This document shows, one piece after another, positions 1-5,171 of a stretch of DNA of 6,206 nucleotides. A program made the position numbers and the translations under genes. The stretch comes from Nitrososphaeraceae archaeon (GTDB taxonomy: Archaea; Thermoproteota; Nitrososphaeria; Nitrososphaerales; Nitrososphaeraceae), in contig JASHSN010000668.1 of assembly GCA_030038695.1 (NCBI GenBank), positions 1 to 6,206 on the forward strand. The letters run 5' to 3'. The notes beneath the pieces are model-generated. The model did not search any database, was not told the DNA's origin, and saw only the letters and a program-made list of their open reading frames with translations. Every line of letters begins with the position of its first letter. Within the stretch, counting starts at the first letter, position 1.

Positions 1-441
1 CCCGGCAATAATAACTTTGGACCTTCCCGTCTTTTTGATGGAGGAGCTGATTCGAGGTTCGTCGAAGGGGTTTACTTTCGTTCGGTCAATTATTTCTTGA
101 TCTTTCAGTAGATCGGCCAGCTCTGGAAAGATGGGTCCGAACATGCCGTCTGACATAGTGGTGGTCGCGACTATCGGCACGTCGAGAATCTTGGAAGCAC
201 GAGTGAGACCAACGACGTTCTTGCGGAGATCTTGTGGCTCTGGGTACCGGCAGCCAGCAACCAGACCGACCTGATGGTCGACTAGAAGTAGCACCGCGTT
301 AGCTCTAGTTAACCTATCGTATGTTGCATCATCAGTCAAATCGCAAAAACCTCCAAATTTGTCTGACGCCGGCCACACGACGTTTCTATTGATTTCATAG
401 GAGGTGTTTAAAAGCTGAAAGATATATTCCTTTTTTGACAG
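1..441 (-). CDS. Isochorismatase-family (YcaC-like) cysteine hydrolase, partial, C-terminus beyond the left edge
   Basis: The minus-strand reading frame is open from base 573 to the left edge and reads as an isochorismatase-like hydrolase. The first beta strand with the catalytic Asp is clear (NAVLLLVDHQVGLV, Asp at about residue 56). It is followed by a helix and a second strand (LTRASKILDVPIVATTT) and a segment with the likely catalytic Lys (RTKVNPFDEP). The window ends at KVIIAG, just before the expected TDVCV-type nucleophile Cys, which therefore cannot be checked. Relatives act on amide or vinyl-ether bonds; the substrate cannot be told, and the enzyme is probably cytoplasmic. No ATG, GTG or TTG occurs between the upstream stop at 574-576 and residue Val22 (GTG at 376-378). 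I placed the start at CTG 439-441 because a TATA-like box lies 24-29 bases before it and the following peptide (SKKEYIFQLL) looks like a natural N-terminus. The C-terminal 300 bases are about 52% GC and the N-terminal part about 39%. The family call is firm; the start is uncertain, and the gene could be a pseudogene. Confidence 0.85.
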   Translation of the reverse strand, partial: MSKKEYIFQLLNTSYEINRNVVWPASDKFGGFCDLTDDATYDRLTRANAVLLLVDHQVGLVAGCRYPEPQDLRKNVVGLTRASKILDVPIVATTTMSDGMFGPIFPELADLLKDQEIIDRTKVNPFDEPRISSSIKKTGRSKVIIAG

Positions 442-882
442 ATGTTTTTCAGTTTGATCAATCCTTATAATATTAGCTAAAGAGGACGAATAAACAGCTA
501 TACAAGAACAGATAGGTGTCTTAAGACGAGCTTTCTCACCAAGTAAAGGAATTCCACAGATATCAACATCTGCTCAACGGCACAAAGCGGCATTGACAGT
601 GGTAGTGAGAGGTGGGATTCGTATCCTACTATAAGATTACACGTGGGCACAGGATTCTACTGAAAAACAAATAGTATCTAAGGCTCCAGCCTCTTCCCTT
701 AGCTATATACTTTCCGGCTCATCGTACGAGTCCGGTTATACTACAGCTAGCATGTTCCGATCCGGAATATAGCCTTGATGGCGCTGCGGGATATGCTCGT
801 ACCGTATGTGATGCCTAGATAGAGAAACTTACATAATCTATAGGATTTTGTAGGGAGTAAACATAATCGAGTGTTATATATT
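442..882. other. Gene-poor stretch between the hydrolase and the zinc-finger orphan
   Basis: I see no convincing gene here. The only longer frame (minus, 747-965) overlaps the next gene in the same direction, has no recognisable motif and is probably chance. Small structures are present: a perfect stem-loop TTCCG-ATC-CGGAA near 755-767, an imperfect hairpin CCGGCTC...GAGTCCGG near 715-736, and a loose inverted repeat near 671-711 (AGTATCTAAGG...CCTTAGCTATATACT). None has a T-run or other sign of function. The stretch may be decayed DNA linked to the integrase-like remnant to its right. Confidence 0.5.
465..470 (-). promoter_or_regulatory. TATA-like box for the isochorismatase-like gene
   Basis: TTATAA is read on the minus strand, centred 26-27 bases upstream of the CTG at 441. 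This is the usual archaeal TATA-to-start-site distance, so transcription would begin at or beside the CTG and give a leaderless mRNA. It is the main argument for that start. Confidence 0.5.
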
Positions 883-1242
883 TCATGTAGACTCCGCCTC
901 AAATACGATCTCATTTCCTTCATAATGTCGTGCTTTTGATATAGTCTCTGGAGGATTTCCTTCACCAGTCTTAACCCATTTGCTTTCTTCTGGTGTCATG
1001 ATCCACACAGGACTGCCAGCATTCCCGAGAAACAAGTCCGGCTTTCTGGCCTCGTGTGCTGTACACATTCTTTGTTTCTTTGCTTCCTCTTGTTTTACAT
1101 CGTCGTATACTCTGTGTAACTCTTTCAAATGTTCTTTGAACTCGTCACAGTTGGGCGGTTTGTTACAGATATCGCAAGTGGAACTCAATCCGTTCTCTCT
1201 TTCTCCTCCAATTCTTTTATCCCTAATGCTTCCATCATACAT
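883..1242 (-). CDS. Orphan 119-residue protein with a C2H2-like zinc-finger motif
   Basis: I do not recognise the family. Near residues 23-43 the protein carries a possible zinc finger: CDIC, then about 15 residues, then HLKELH, giving C-x2-C-x14-H-x4-H with a hydrophobic residue before the first His, as in C2H2 fingers. A charged, probably helical segment follows (VYDDVKQEEAKKQR), then a Pro/Gly-containing C-terminal part (LGNAGSPVWIMTPEESKWV...). There is no signal peptide or membrane helix. The ATG at 1240-1242 lies one base past the TGA of the upstream minus-strand ORF, so the two could be translationally coupled. A weak TATA-like AATATTT on the minus strand at about 1271-1277 could instead drive it alone. 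Residue composition looks like a real soluble protein. A DNA- or RNA-binding role is a guess from the finger alone. Confidence 0.6.
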   Translation of the reverse strand: MYDGSIRDKRIGGERENGLSSTCDICNKPPNCDEFKEHLKELHRVYDDVKQEEAKKQRMCTAHEARKPDLFLGNAGSPVWIMTPEESKWVKTGEGNPPETISKARHYEGNEIVFEAEST

Positions 1243-1243
1243 G

Positions 1244-1486
1244 TCATTTTTCTATATCTTTAAGTTGCGCTGAAATATTCAACGAGTGGTATAAAACGAG
1301 TGGTATAAAAAAGGTAATGGTAATGGTCTTGATGTCAGTACCTATGATGCCCGGGAGACCCATGATGACCTGGAGATTCATCTCGTTTGCGATCAGATAG
1401 TTGTGAAACTCGGTTATTACTGATGCGTTTGTCGAATTGGGAACGAGCTGAATTTTAGAAATCGTGGTTGTTAGTGTCGTTGGCAT
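1244..1486 (-). pseudogene. Possible remnant of an archaeal tyrosine-recombinase (integrase) N-terminus
   Basis: This 80-residue frame starts at ATG 1484-1486. Its first half (KIQLVPNSTNASVITEFHNYL, then NLQVIMGLPGIIGTDI) resembles, from memory, the core-binding domain start of thaumarchaeal site-specific integrases, where an LLPN..N..II..FH.Y(M/L) segment is followed by an NNLK-type helix and an FLG.D strand. A short piece between the two blocks seems to be missing, and no catalytic R/H/R/Y domain follows, so it would be inactive. The C-terminal end is disturbed by a 14-base tandem duplication at 1282-1309; removing one copy would change the frame and end the protein as ...FFIPLVEYFSAT. I see no good TATA box upstream. 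It may instead be an unrelated small gene; the integrase reading rests on motif memory only. Confidence 0.4.
1282..1309. repeat. 14-bp perfect tandem duplication
   Basis: ACGAGTGGTATAAA occurs twice head to tail (1282-1295 and 1296-1309), followed by GGTAATGGTAATGG. Because 14 is not a multiple of three, it shifts the frame of the integrase-like ORF. It looks like a replication-slippage event. Confidence 0.9.
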
Positions 1487-1600
1487 GCCGCTTCTAGTTC
1501 AATCTACTGTTCCTACTCCTACTCTTAATTTGAACTTGGTATATGTCGCTTGTGTATATGAACCCACATACATAATGGGTTTCCTAGTTAGTAAACCCTA

Positions 1601-1639
1601 GCCGGTGGTAAACGTTGTTTGAACAGGCGTATCACCGGC
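1601..1639. repeat. 7-bp perfect inverted repeat with 25-base loop
   Basis: GCCGGTG at 1601-1607 pairs with CACCGGC at 1633-1639. It is GC-rich against AT-rich surroundings. No T-run follows on either strand, so a terminator role is not supported. Confidence 0.55.
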
Positions 1640-1664
1640 AATTTACCTTATTTTCGCGTAATAG

Positions 1665-1783
1665 TAAAGTGTTATAGTTCAGCGTTCAGCGTGCAGCTGA
1701 TTACCACGGCATATAAAGTTTCATGATAACTGAGATCCGGGCGTCGTCATAATTAGCGAAAAAGGGACATTAGTAACACTTTA
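1665..1783. repeat. 10-bp perfect inverted repeat pair 119 bp end to end
   Basis: TAAAGTGTTA at 1665-1674 is the exact reverse complement of TAACACTTTA at 1774-1783; the right arm overlaps the kptA stop codon. A pair this long at this spacing is not rare by chance in 6 kb, so a miniature-element reading is only tentative. Confidence 0.4.
1677..1697. repeat. Threefold 7-bp tandem repeat
   Basis: GTTCAGC, GTTCAGC and GTGCAGC follow one another without gaps; the third unit has one mismatch. It lies in non-coding DNA and no function is apparent. Confidence 0.8.
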
Positions 1784-2377
1784 GAGGGCATAATTATCAC
1801 CACGATCATTACAACTTACAGATGTATTGACATCTAGGTAGTCTGGGGATATGTAGTCTGCTAGCCAGGTAGTGTTGTTGCCTTGGTAGAACTTTATTCC
1901 ATTTTGATAGGCCTCACTTGCTTGGACTATAATGATGAAAGATATCCCTTGTTTGCGTTTGGCTACCAGTAAAGCAGTTTCTTGGTCAACGGACAAATGG
2001 ACATACTGCCTTCCCTTCGGCTTAAGACCTTCATCTTTTATCTGTTTTATGAACCTTGAAGATGTGCCATGAAATAAAACTGCGGGCGGTTGTACAGATA
2101 TCTTGAGCACTCTGCCTGGTATGGAATGTCCATATAAAGCCCGGATCTTTCCATTACATAGCTCAAAGCGATACTTATCTGAATTGCAAATCATTTCGAT
2201 TATTTCATTCTCACCAAGCCTTAGCCACTCATTCCTGCGGCTACGTAAACTAACTACTAAGTCAATCAAATCAACCCATCCATAACTATCCAATTCAAGT
2301 CCATAGAGCCACGGTTCGTGACGAAGAGCATGTGAAACCGTACGGCTTAACTTTGCTAGATCTAGGTTTCGTTCCAT
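1781..2377 (-). CDS. kptA: RNA 2'-phosphotransferase, Tpt1/KptA family
   Basis: KptA/Tpt1 enzymes use NAD+ to remove an internal 2'-phosphate from RNA, leaving ADP-ribose 1'',2''-cyclic phosphate. Both lobes are visible. The N-terminal winged-helix part has the signature LSRTVSHALRHEP (Arg19-His20 from the ATG start). The C-terminal ADP-ribosyltransferase part has YGHS, LFHGTS, QYVHLS and the closing LADYISPDYL. The family's usual QGHS is YGHS here. At 198 residues it matches the normal size of about 180-220; the last 17 or so residues (after PDYLDV) are an unusual polar tail. A TTG at 2390-2392 would add five residues; I prefer ATG 2375-2377, which lies about 26 bases after the start site predicted from the TATA box at 2425-2434. 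It stands alone. Archaea join tRNA exons with RtcB and leave no 2'-phosphate, so the natural substrate is unclear. Confidence 0.95.
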   Translation of the reverse strand: MERNLDLAKLSRTVSHALRHEPWLYGLELDSYGWVDLIDLVVSLRSRRNEWLRLGENEIIEMICNSDKYRFELCNGKIRALYGHSIPGRVLKISVQPPAVLFHGTSSRFIKQIKDEGLKPKGRQYVHLSVDQETALLVAKRKQGISFIIIVQASEAYQNGIKFYQGNNTTWLADYISPDYLDVNTSVSCNDRGDNYAL

Positions 2378-2383
2378 ATCTCT

Positions 2384-2420
2384 ATCTGACAAACAATCTG
2401 ACAGATACCAACCAATCTGT
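2384..2420. promoter_or_regulatory. Repeated ATCTGACA boxes at the kptA start site, possible operator
   Basis: ATCTGACA occurs at 2384-2391 and 2396-2403, exactly 12 bases apart, and a partial copy AATCTGT lies at 2414-2420. The second copy forms the near-palindrome ATCTG-A-CAGAT (2396-2406), which sits on the transcription start predicted from the upstream TATA box. The position would suit a repressor, but no regulator is known. Confidence 0.35.
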
Positions 2421-2424
2421 GGTA

Positions 2425-2434
2425 GATATATTTT
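2425..2434 (-). promoter_or_regulatory. TATA box for kptA
   Basis: AAAATATATC is read on the minus strand. A start site about 26 bases downstream falls near 2403, giving a leader of roughly 26 bases to the ATG or 11 to the TTG. Confidence 0.55.
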
Positions 2435-2553
2435 CCCGTGAAGCGTAATATAATTTGTCCTTATTTTCTAAGTATGATTGGCTTAGTGCATTAGGAAAAG
2501 AACCTGCCAAAGATTAGGATGCTTGTGTAAATCTTTTAATAATTAGCATTTAG

Positions 2554-2724
2554 ATGACTTATTGGTATATTGTGAATCGTCAACCACTATGTCCGATTTG
2601 TAAACAGAAGATAACGGAACATACGGAATTACAGGACAAAATATGCAAAATGATCACAGTAAAGCAATTTGCAAATAACTGTCCAGGTTTTGACGTTCAG
2701 TTTAGACCCTTCTTCGAGGATTAG
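2554..2724 (+). CDS. Small Cys-rich (putative zinc-binding) protein, 56 residues
   Basis: This short plus-strand frame begins at ATG 2554-2556 and ends with TAG at 2722-2724. It has a CPIC knuckle at residues 13-16 (LCPICKQKI), then Cys31 and Cys43, enough for a four-Cys zinc site. The C-terminal half (MITVKQFANNCPGFDVQFRP) reads as a natural soluble protein. There is no signal peptide or membrane helix. The gene runs towards the DUF72 gene on the other strand, with 38 bases between the two stops. The nearest TATA-like sequences are TGTAAAT (about 26 bases upstream, weak) and TTTTAATA (too close), so the promoter is unclear; a leaderless message is likely. The family is unknown to me, though thaumarchaeal genomes contain many such one-knuckle mini-proteins. 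It should not be confused with a fragment: start, stop and composition are all sound. Confidence 0.65.
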   Translation: MTYWYIVNRQPLCPICKQKITEHTELQDKICKMITVKQFANNCPGFDVQFRPFFED

Positions 2725-2762
2725 ATGCTTATTGTATATCCTAATTATTTGACTGAAATTCA

Positions 2763-3620
2763 CTAATTGCCAAGGATGTGTGCTTTTATATTTTCCATTA
2801 CTCTTTTTTCATCTGCAGATAATGATACTCCAATCATCTCTTTGAACTGCATTGCGTTAACCACAGCCTTCCCGCCATAATGATTGTTGAAATAAATACG
2901 CAGAATCTTTGTTTGTTCTCTTATCTCACTCACTTTCTCTACCCATGGTATCAATTCTTCTTGGGAATACAGATAATTATACCAATAGTGACCCTTGGTG
3001 TTTCTTCCATGAAATCTAATAAACGACTGATTAGAAGTAATGATTACATCTGATAAAAATTGGAGATTTTCACTTGGAGGAGAATCTGTCATAACAGCTG
3101 CTATATTGTAATGCTTTAGCATTTCCCATGGACCTTCAGTTCCCCAAGAAATGTGTCTGAATTCAATAGCATAGTCATATCCATCAGCAGCAGGTAATTT
3201 ATCTAGAAATTGTTCGATATTCTTAAAATCATTAACAGTAAAGCTGGGCGGAAGCTGGAATAATATTGCTCCCAATTTGTTTGCTGTCTTTAAGGGAGAT
3301 ATTTTATCCAGAAATTCCTGGAACAATATCATTGCCCCTTTGTTGAGATCTAATCTTTTGACATGGGTAATGGTTTCTGGAACCTTAATAGAAAACTGAA
3401 ATTTTTCTGGAGTTGCCCTGGCCATTCCAATGAACGTACCTTTTGTCATTTGTGAATAGAATCTGTCATAAAAACTAGAGTCCATCTCTGCTGTGTTAAA
3501 GAATTGAGAATAATAACGAAGCCTTTTGGTGTCTTTATCAGGATAGAATACGCCAGTCCAACCACCCTTGTCTGCAGTATCAGGATAATTCCAACCTGAA
3601 CAGCCCAAAAGGACTTCCAT
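2763..3620 (-). CDS. DUF72 (YecE-like) family protein
   Basis: This is a full-length member of the DUF72 family (285 residues; usual range about 240-300), which folds as a TIM-barrel-like protein of undefined biochemical role. The family marks run in order: GCSGWNYPD at 6-14, YYSQFFNTAEMDSSFY at 36-51, FSIKVPETITH at 76-86, LGAILFQLPPSF at 116-127, YAIEFRHISW at 150-159, RFHGRN...YWYNY at 202-216 and YFNNHYGGKAVVNA at 243-256. No signal peptide or membrane helix is present. ATG 3618-3620 is the first codon that keeps the GCSGW block, and a TATA box lies 28-34 bases upstream, indicating a leaderless mRNA. The gene is monocistronic and converges on the small Cys-rich gene. Related proteins often sit near DNA-repair or Fe-S genes, but nothing here supports that. 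Identity is very sure, function unknown. Confidence 0.95.
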   Translation of the reverse strand: MEVLLGCSGWNYPDTADKGGWTGVFYPDKDTKRLRYYSQFFNTAEMDSSFYDRFYSQMTKGTFIGMARATPEKFQFSIKVPETITHVKRLDLNKGAMILFQEFLDKISPLKTANKLGAILFQLPPSFTVNDFKNIEQFLDKLPAADGYDYAIEFRHISWGTEGPWEMLKHYNIAAVMTDSPPSENLQFLSDVIITSNQSFIRFHGRNTKGHYWYNYLYSQEELIPWVEKVSEIREQTKILRIYFNNHYGGKAVVNAMQFKEMIGVSLSADEKRVMENIKAHILGN

Positions 3621-3633
3621 TTACAACTCAGTT

Positions 3634-3647
3634 TCTAGTCTCTAGTC
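3634..3647. repeat. 7-bp tandem duplication in the DUF72 promoter
   Basis: TCTAGTC is repeated without a gap at 3634-3640 and 3641-3647, between the TATA box and the start codon, so it sets the spacing of this promoter. Confidence 0.75.
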
Positions 3648-3654
3648 TTTTTAA
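3648..3654 (-). promoter_or_regulatory. TATA-like box of the DUF72 gene
   Basis: TTAAAAA on the minus strand, 28-34 bases before the ATG at 3620. The spacing predicts transcription starting at or next to the start codon. Confidence 0.5.
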
Positions 3655-3980
3655 GTTTCAGGTTCTAAAACTGGCTGTAATTTCTTTTGATAGCAAACAA
3701 CGAAAATATAGGCTACATACTTTCGCAAGAGGTTACGTCTGACTTAATATTCGGTCTATAATAACGTAGTGATGGCACCTGAATAAAGATTTAGTATATT
3801 CGTCTCTAGAAATCGTGGTTTATAGTTGCATTTCTATTGCTTTTGGTTTTTGCATTAGCAAATACACAATATTTCACTACTGCCGAATTCGATCCTTAGA
3901 GATCGAGATGAAATCCGTACAGCTGACTTTATGATGTTTGTATTTTTGGTGTTTAATGCTCATCTAAGGGTGAGATAGGT
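3655..3980. other. Intergenic region upstream of the DUF72 gene
   Basis: No supported gene. It holds only short chance frames, a small inverted repeat CGATC...GATCG near 3899-3906 region, and a 14-base sequence (TAGAAATCGTGGTT, 3807-3820) that also occurs at 1456-1469 inside the integrase-like remnant in the same orientation. Confidence 0.5.
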
Positions 3981-3983
3981 GTG

Positions 3984-3989
3984 TATAAA
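3984..3989 (+). promoter_or_regulatory. TATA box on the plus strand before the 59-residue ORF
   Basis: TATAAA in the context GTGTATAAAGG. The predicted start site is near 4013, giving a leader of about 23 bases to ATG 4036. It abuts the first copy of the AAGGCYTGTTCAAT repeat. Confidence 0.45.
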
Positions 3990-4025
3990 GGCTTGTTCAA
4001 TTTAGCATTGGAAGGCCTGTTCAAT
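3988..4025. repeat. 14-bp direct repeat, 24-bp period
   Basis: AAGGCTTGTTCAAT (3988-4001) and AAGGCCTGTTCAAT (4012-4025) match at 13 of 14 positions. One copy touches the TATA box and the other covers the predicted transcription start, as paired operator sites would. Confidence 0.65.
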
Positions 4026-4035
4026 AACAATCGTA

Positions 4036-4215
4036 ATGGGTATGAAGGATTATGTCTCGCTGCTGAAGAATCTACTCCTCTCCCCTCTCAGTCGCAACCC
4101 TATTCCAATATTAATAGCTTCTACAACTCCAGGATTAGTTATAGACAACGATTTAGGAGTGGATATTACGATTGGAATAATCAGGCGTTCATACCAGGAT
4201 CGTCTCTCCTTTTGA
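4036..4215 (+). CDS. Doubtful small hydrophobic protein, 59 residues
   Basis: The plus-strand frame from ATG 4036 (an alternative ATG is two codons later, 4042) to TGA 4213-4215 encodes a hydrophobic peptide with the blocks YVSLLKNLLLSPLSRNP, IPILIASTTPGLVIDNDLG and VDITIGIIRRSYQ. The composition looks more protein-like than the competing frames over the same bases: a minus frame at 4050-4238 and a longer plus frame, 3981-4436, that runs antisense through the 81-residue gene. A TATA box and a paired direct repeat precede it. I do not recognise a family. It has no clear signal peptide and no single uninterrupted membrane helix. It could equally be a fragment of a decayed gene or chance. Confidence 0.35.
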   Translation: MGMKDYVSLLKNLLLSPLSRNPIPILIASTTPGLVIDNDLGVDITIGIIRRSYQDRLSF

Positions 4216-4250
4216 GATGTAGAAAAATGGGTACACAAATTCTATTAAGC

Positions 4251-4496
4251 TTAAGCCGCGTTTTTTTCCTCCGCCAACCTTGTTATCAATTTATTGATCA
4301 TTTTTTGCTGTTCAAAGATGAGAATCATAAACAAAACCTCTGTGGAAAAATTCTCACCCTTAGAACTCATACAATCGGCATACTCTTCCTTGTTACTCAA
4401 CATTTTATTGAAGAGGGTCTTATTCTCTTCTCGTAGAGCGTATTCAAACCCTTTCCAGGACTCTATCTCTTTATCAAAAATGTCTCCTGCTTCCAT
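4251..4496 (-). CDS. Conserved-looking helical orphan, 81 residues
   Basis: This small acidic, Met- and Lys-rich soluble protein is probably all helical. Helices are suggested at about 7-22 (FDKEIESWKGFEYALREE), 26-42 (TLFNKMLSNKEEYADCM) and 52-78 (TEVLFMILIFEQQKMINKL...). The pattern FEYALREENKTLFNKML followed by STEVLFMILIFEQQKMI resembles, from memory, a hypothetical protein family repeated in archaeal genomes, but I cannot name a function. There is one Cys (Cys42) and no export signal. ATG 4494-4496 is the first start, and a TATA-like TATTTTAA lies 22-29 bases upstream, so the message is likely leaderless. It is divergent from the secreted Cys/His-rich gene, with about 200 bases between them. 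Confidence 0.75.
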   Translation of the reverse strand: MEAGDIFDKEIESWKGFEYALREENKTLFNKMLSNKEEYADCMSSKGENFSTEVLFMILIFEQQKMINKLITRLAEEKNAA

Positions 4497-4517
4497 ACGG
4501 GAATATCATAACGCTAG

Positions 4518-4525
4518 TTAAAATA
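4518..4525 (-). promoter_or_regulatory. TATA box of the 81-residue orphan gene
   Basis: TATTTTAA on the minus strand, centred about 26 bases before the ATG at 4496; this fits a leaderless transcript. Confidence 0.5.
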
Positions 4526-4548
4526 GCTCACGACAGGACTTTCTGATA

Positions 4549-4591
4549 ATCATGAAGCTTTGCAGGTATATGGTTGGTGGCGGTTCATGAT
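4549..4591. repeat. 8-bp perfect inverted repeat in the divergent promoter region
   Basis: ATCATGAA (4549-4556) and TTCATGAT (4584-4591) are exact reverse complements separated by 27 bases. They lie between the divergent TATA boxes at 4518-4525 and 4666-4673. Possible regulator half-sites; no further support. Confidence 0.45.
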
Positions 4592-4647
4592 GTGACCATC
4601 CTTTCGAGACTCTATCAGGAAACATTGTCAGGTCAATTTAATACATT

Positions 4648-4673
4648 CGTCGAATATACGACGGGATATAAAT
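4648..4673 (+). promoter_or_regulatory. TATA box with an adjoining palindrome, promoter of the secreted Cys/His protein
   Basis: The TATA box ATATAAAT is at 4666-4673, and transcription is expected near 4696, about 9 bases before ATG 4705. Directly upstream is a perfect palindrome CGTCG-AATATA-CGACG (4648-4663), which overlaps the place where TFB would contact DNA. A bound regulator there would interfere with or assist initiation. Confidence 0.5.
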
Positions 4674-4704
4674 ATGACAAATGCCATCGTATAGTTATAG
4701 AAAA

Positions 4705-4986
4705 ATGTCACAGTCGTTTGGAGCAAAGAGAACGATTACATTTAGTATATCAGTGATTGCAGCTCTATCATTATTTCTTGTAGCAGGTTCAATAGTTGCC
4801 AATCAAAAAGTGTTGGCAGCCAACTTATGCGGAAGCGATTTAGGCTGCGGTGGTGCCTCTGACTATGGTTGCGACGGCTGTGGCGGTATTAGCTATCCCT
4901 CACCATTGTCTAACTTCTTCGGTGGAGAGGCCTTCCACTTCCACGGCGACTTCGGCTTCCACCATTTTGGCAGCACTAGCCGATAG
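4705..4986 (+). CDS. Small exported Cys- and His-rich protein, 93 residues
   Basis: An N-terminal signal peptide is clear: basic GAKRT, then a hydrophobic core (ITFSISVIAALSLFLVAGSIV, residues 11-31) and a likely cut after VLAA (about 39). The mature part is only about 54 residues. It has four Cys (42, 48, 56, 59, the last two as CDGC) in a Gly-rich setting, and a His/Phe-rich tail (FHFHGDFGFHHFGS; His 78, 80, 86, 87). Cys and His in this layout suggest metal binding or a disulfide-linked surface peptide; this is inferred. An ATG at 4681 would add eight residues, but it lies only about 11 bases from the TATA box and could not be on that transcript, so 4705 is preferred. The gene is alone and divergent from the 81-residue gene. 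I cannot assign a family. Confidence 0.75.
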   Translation: MSQSFGAKRTITFSISVIAALSLFLVAGSIVANQKVLAANLCGSDLGCGGASDYGCDGCGGISYPSPLSNFFGGEAFHFHGDFGFHHFGSTSR

Positions 4987-5171
4987 ATAGAACGACTGAA
5001 GATCTTGTAGGATGTGTGACGTAGTCATCGTATGTTCATCTATGTCATTTCAAAGTATGGATATGTAAAGTGAATATCGAGTCCAGAACATATCTTATAA
5101 CCCAATCATCCTTCGGCCGTACAGACGTATCGTAGCCTTGCGCCCAGCTTCAACTTAACGAACAGGTATCA

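Larger units (their letters stand above)
1487..1780. other. Intergenic region with short repeats between kptA and the integrase-like remnant
   Basis: No gene is seen on either strand. It contains a hairpin AACCCA/TGGGTT (1561-1566 with 1576-1581), a hairpin GCCGGTG/CACCGGC (1601-1607 with 1633-1639), a threefold 7-bp tandem repeat (1677-1697), a TATA-like ATATAAAG on the plus strand near 1711-1718 with no gene behind it, and a 10-bp inverted repeat pair (1665-1674 with 1774-1783). A T5 run on the minus strand at 1759-1763, 18 bases past the kptA stop, may help end kptA transcription. Confidence 0.6.

Noticed and set aside
574..600. Hydrolase frame continuing upstream through an in-frame TGA (576-574), possible readthrough
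   Set aside because: The upstream peptide shows no family similarity, a TATA box lies well downstream of the stop, and no recoding element is visible.
613..630. Possible tRNA T-arm remnant (GTGGGATTCGTATCCTAC)
   Set aside because: The stem pairs, but the loop has eight bases and lacks the TTCRA consensus, and no other tRNA arms are found around it.
747..965. Minus-strand frame of 72 residues
   Set aside because: It overlaps the same-strand zinc-finger orphan in another frame for over 80 bases, has no motif, and has an unlikely composition; probably chance.
980..1273. Plus-strand frame of 97 residues
   Set aside because: Antisense shadow of the zinc-finger orphan; rich in Ser, Leu and Cys with no domain or promoter.
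4050..4238. Minus-strand frame of 62 residues
   Set aside because: Antisense to the 59-residue plus frame; no promoter, no recognised motif. Neither is certain, but the plus frame has the better composition and promoter.
3981..4436. Plus-strand frame of 151 residues
   Set aside because: Longest frame in the area, but its second half is antisense to the convincing 81-residue gene, and its composition (Asn/Gln/Ser-rich, then random hydrophobic) is unlike a natural protein.
4574..4756. Plus-strand frame of 60 residues
   Set aside because: Runs through the TATA box and signal-peptide start of the secreted protein in another frame.
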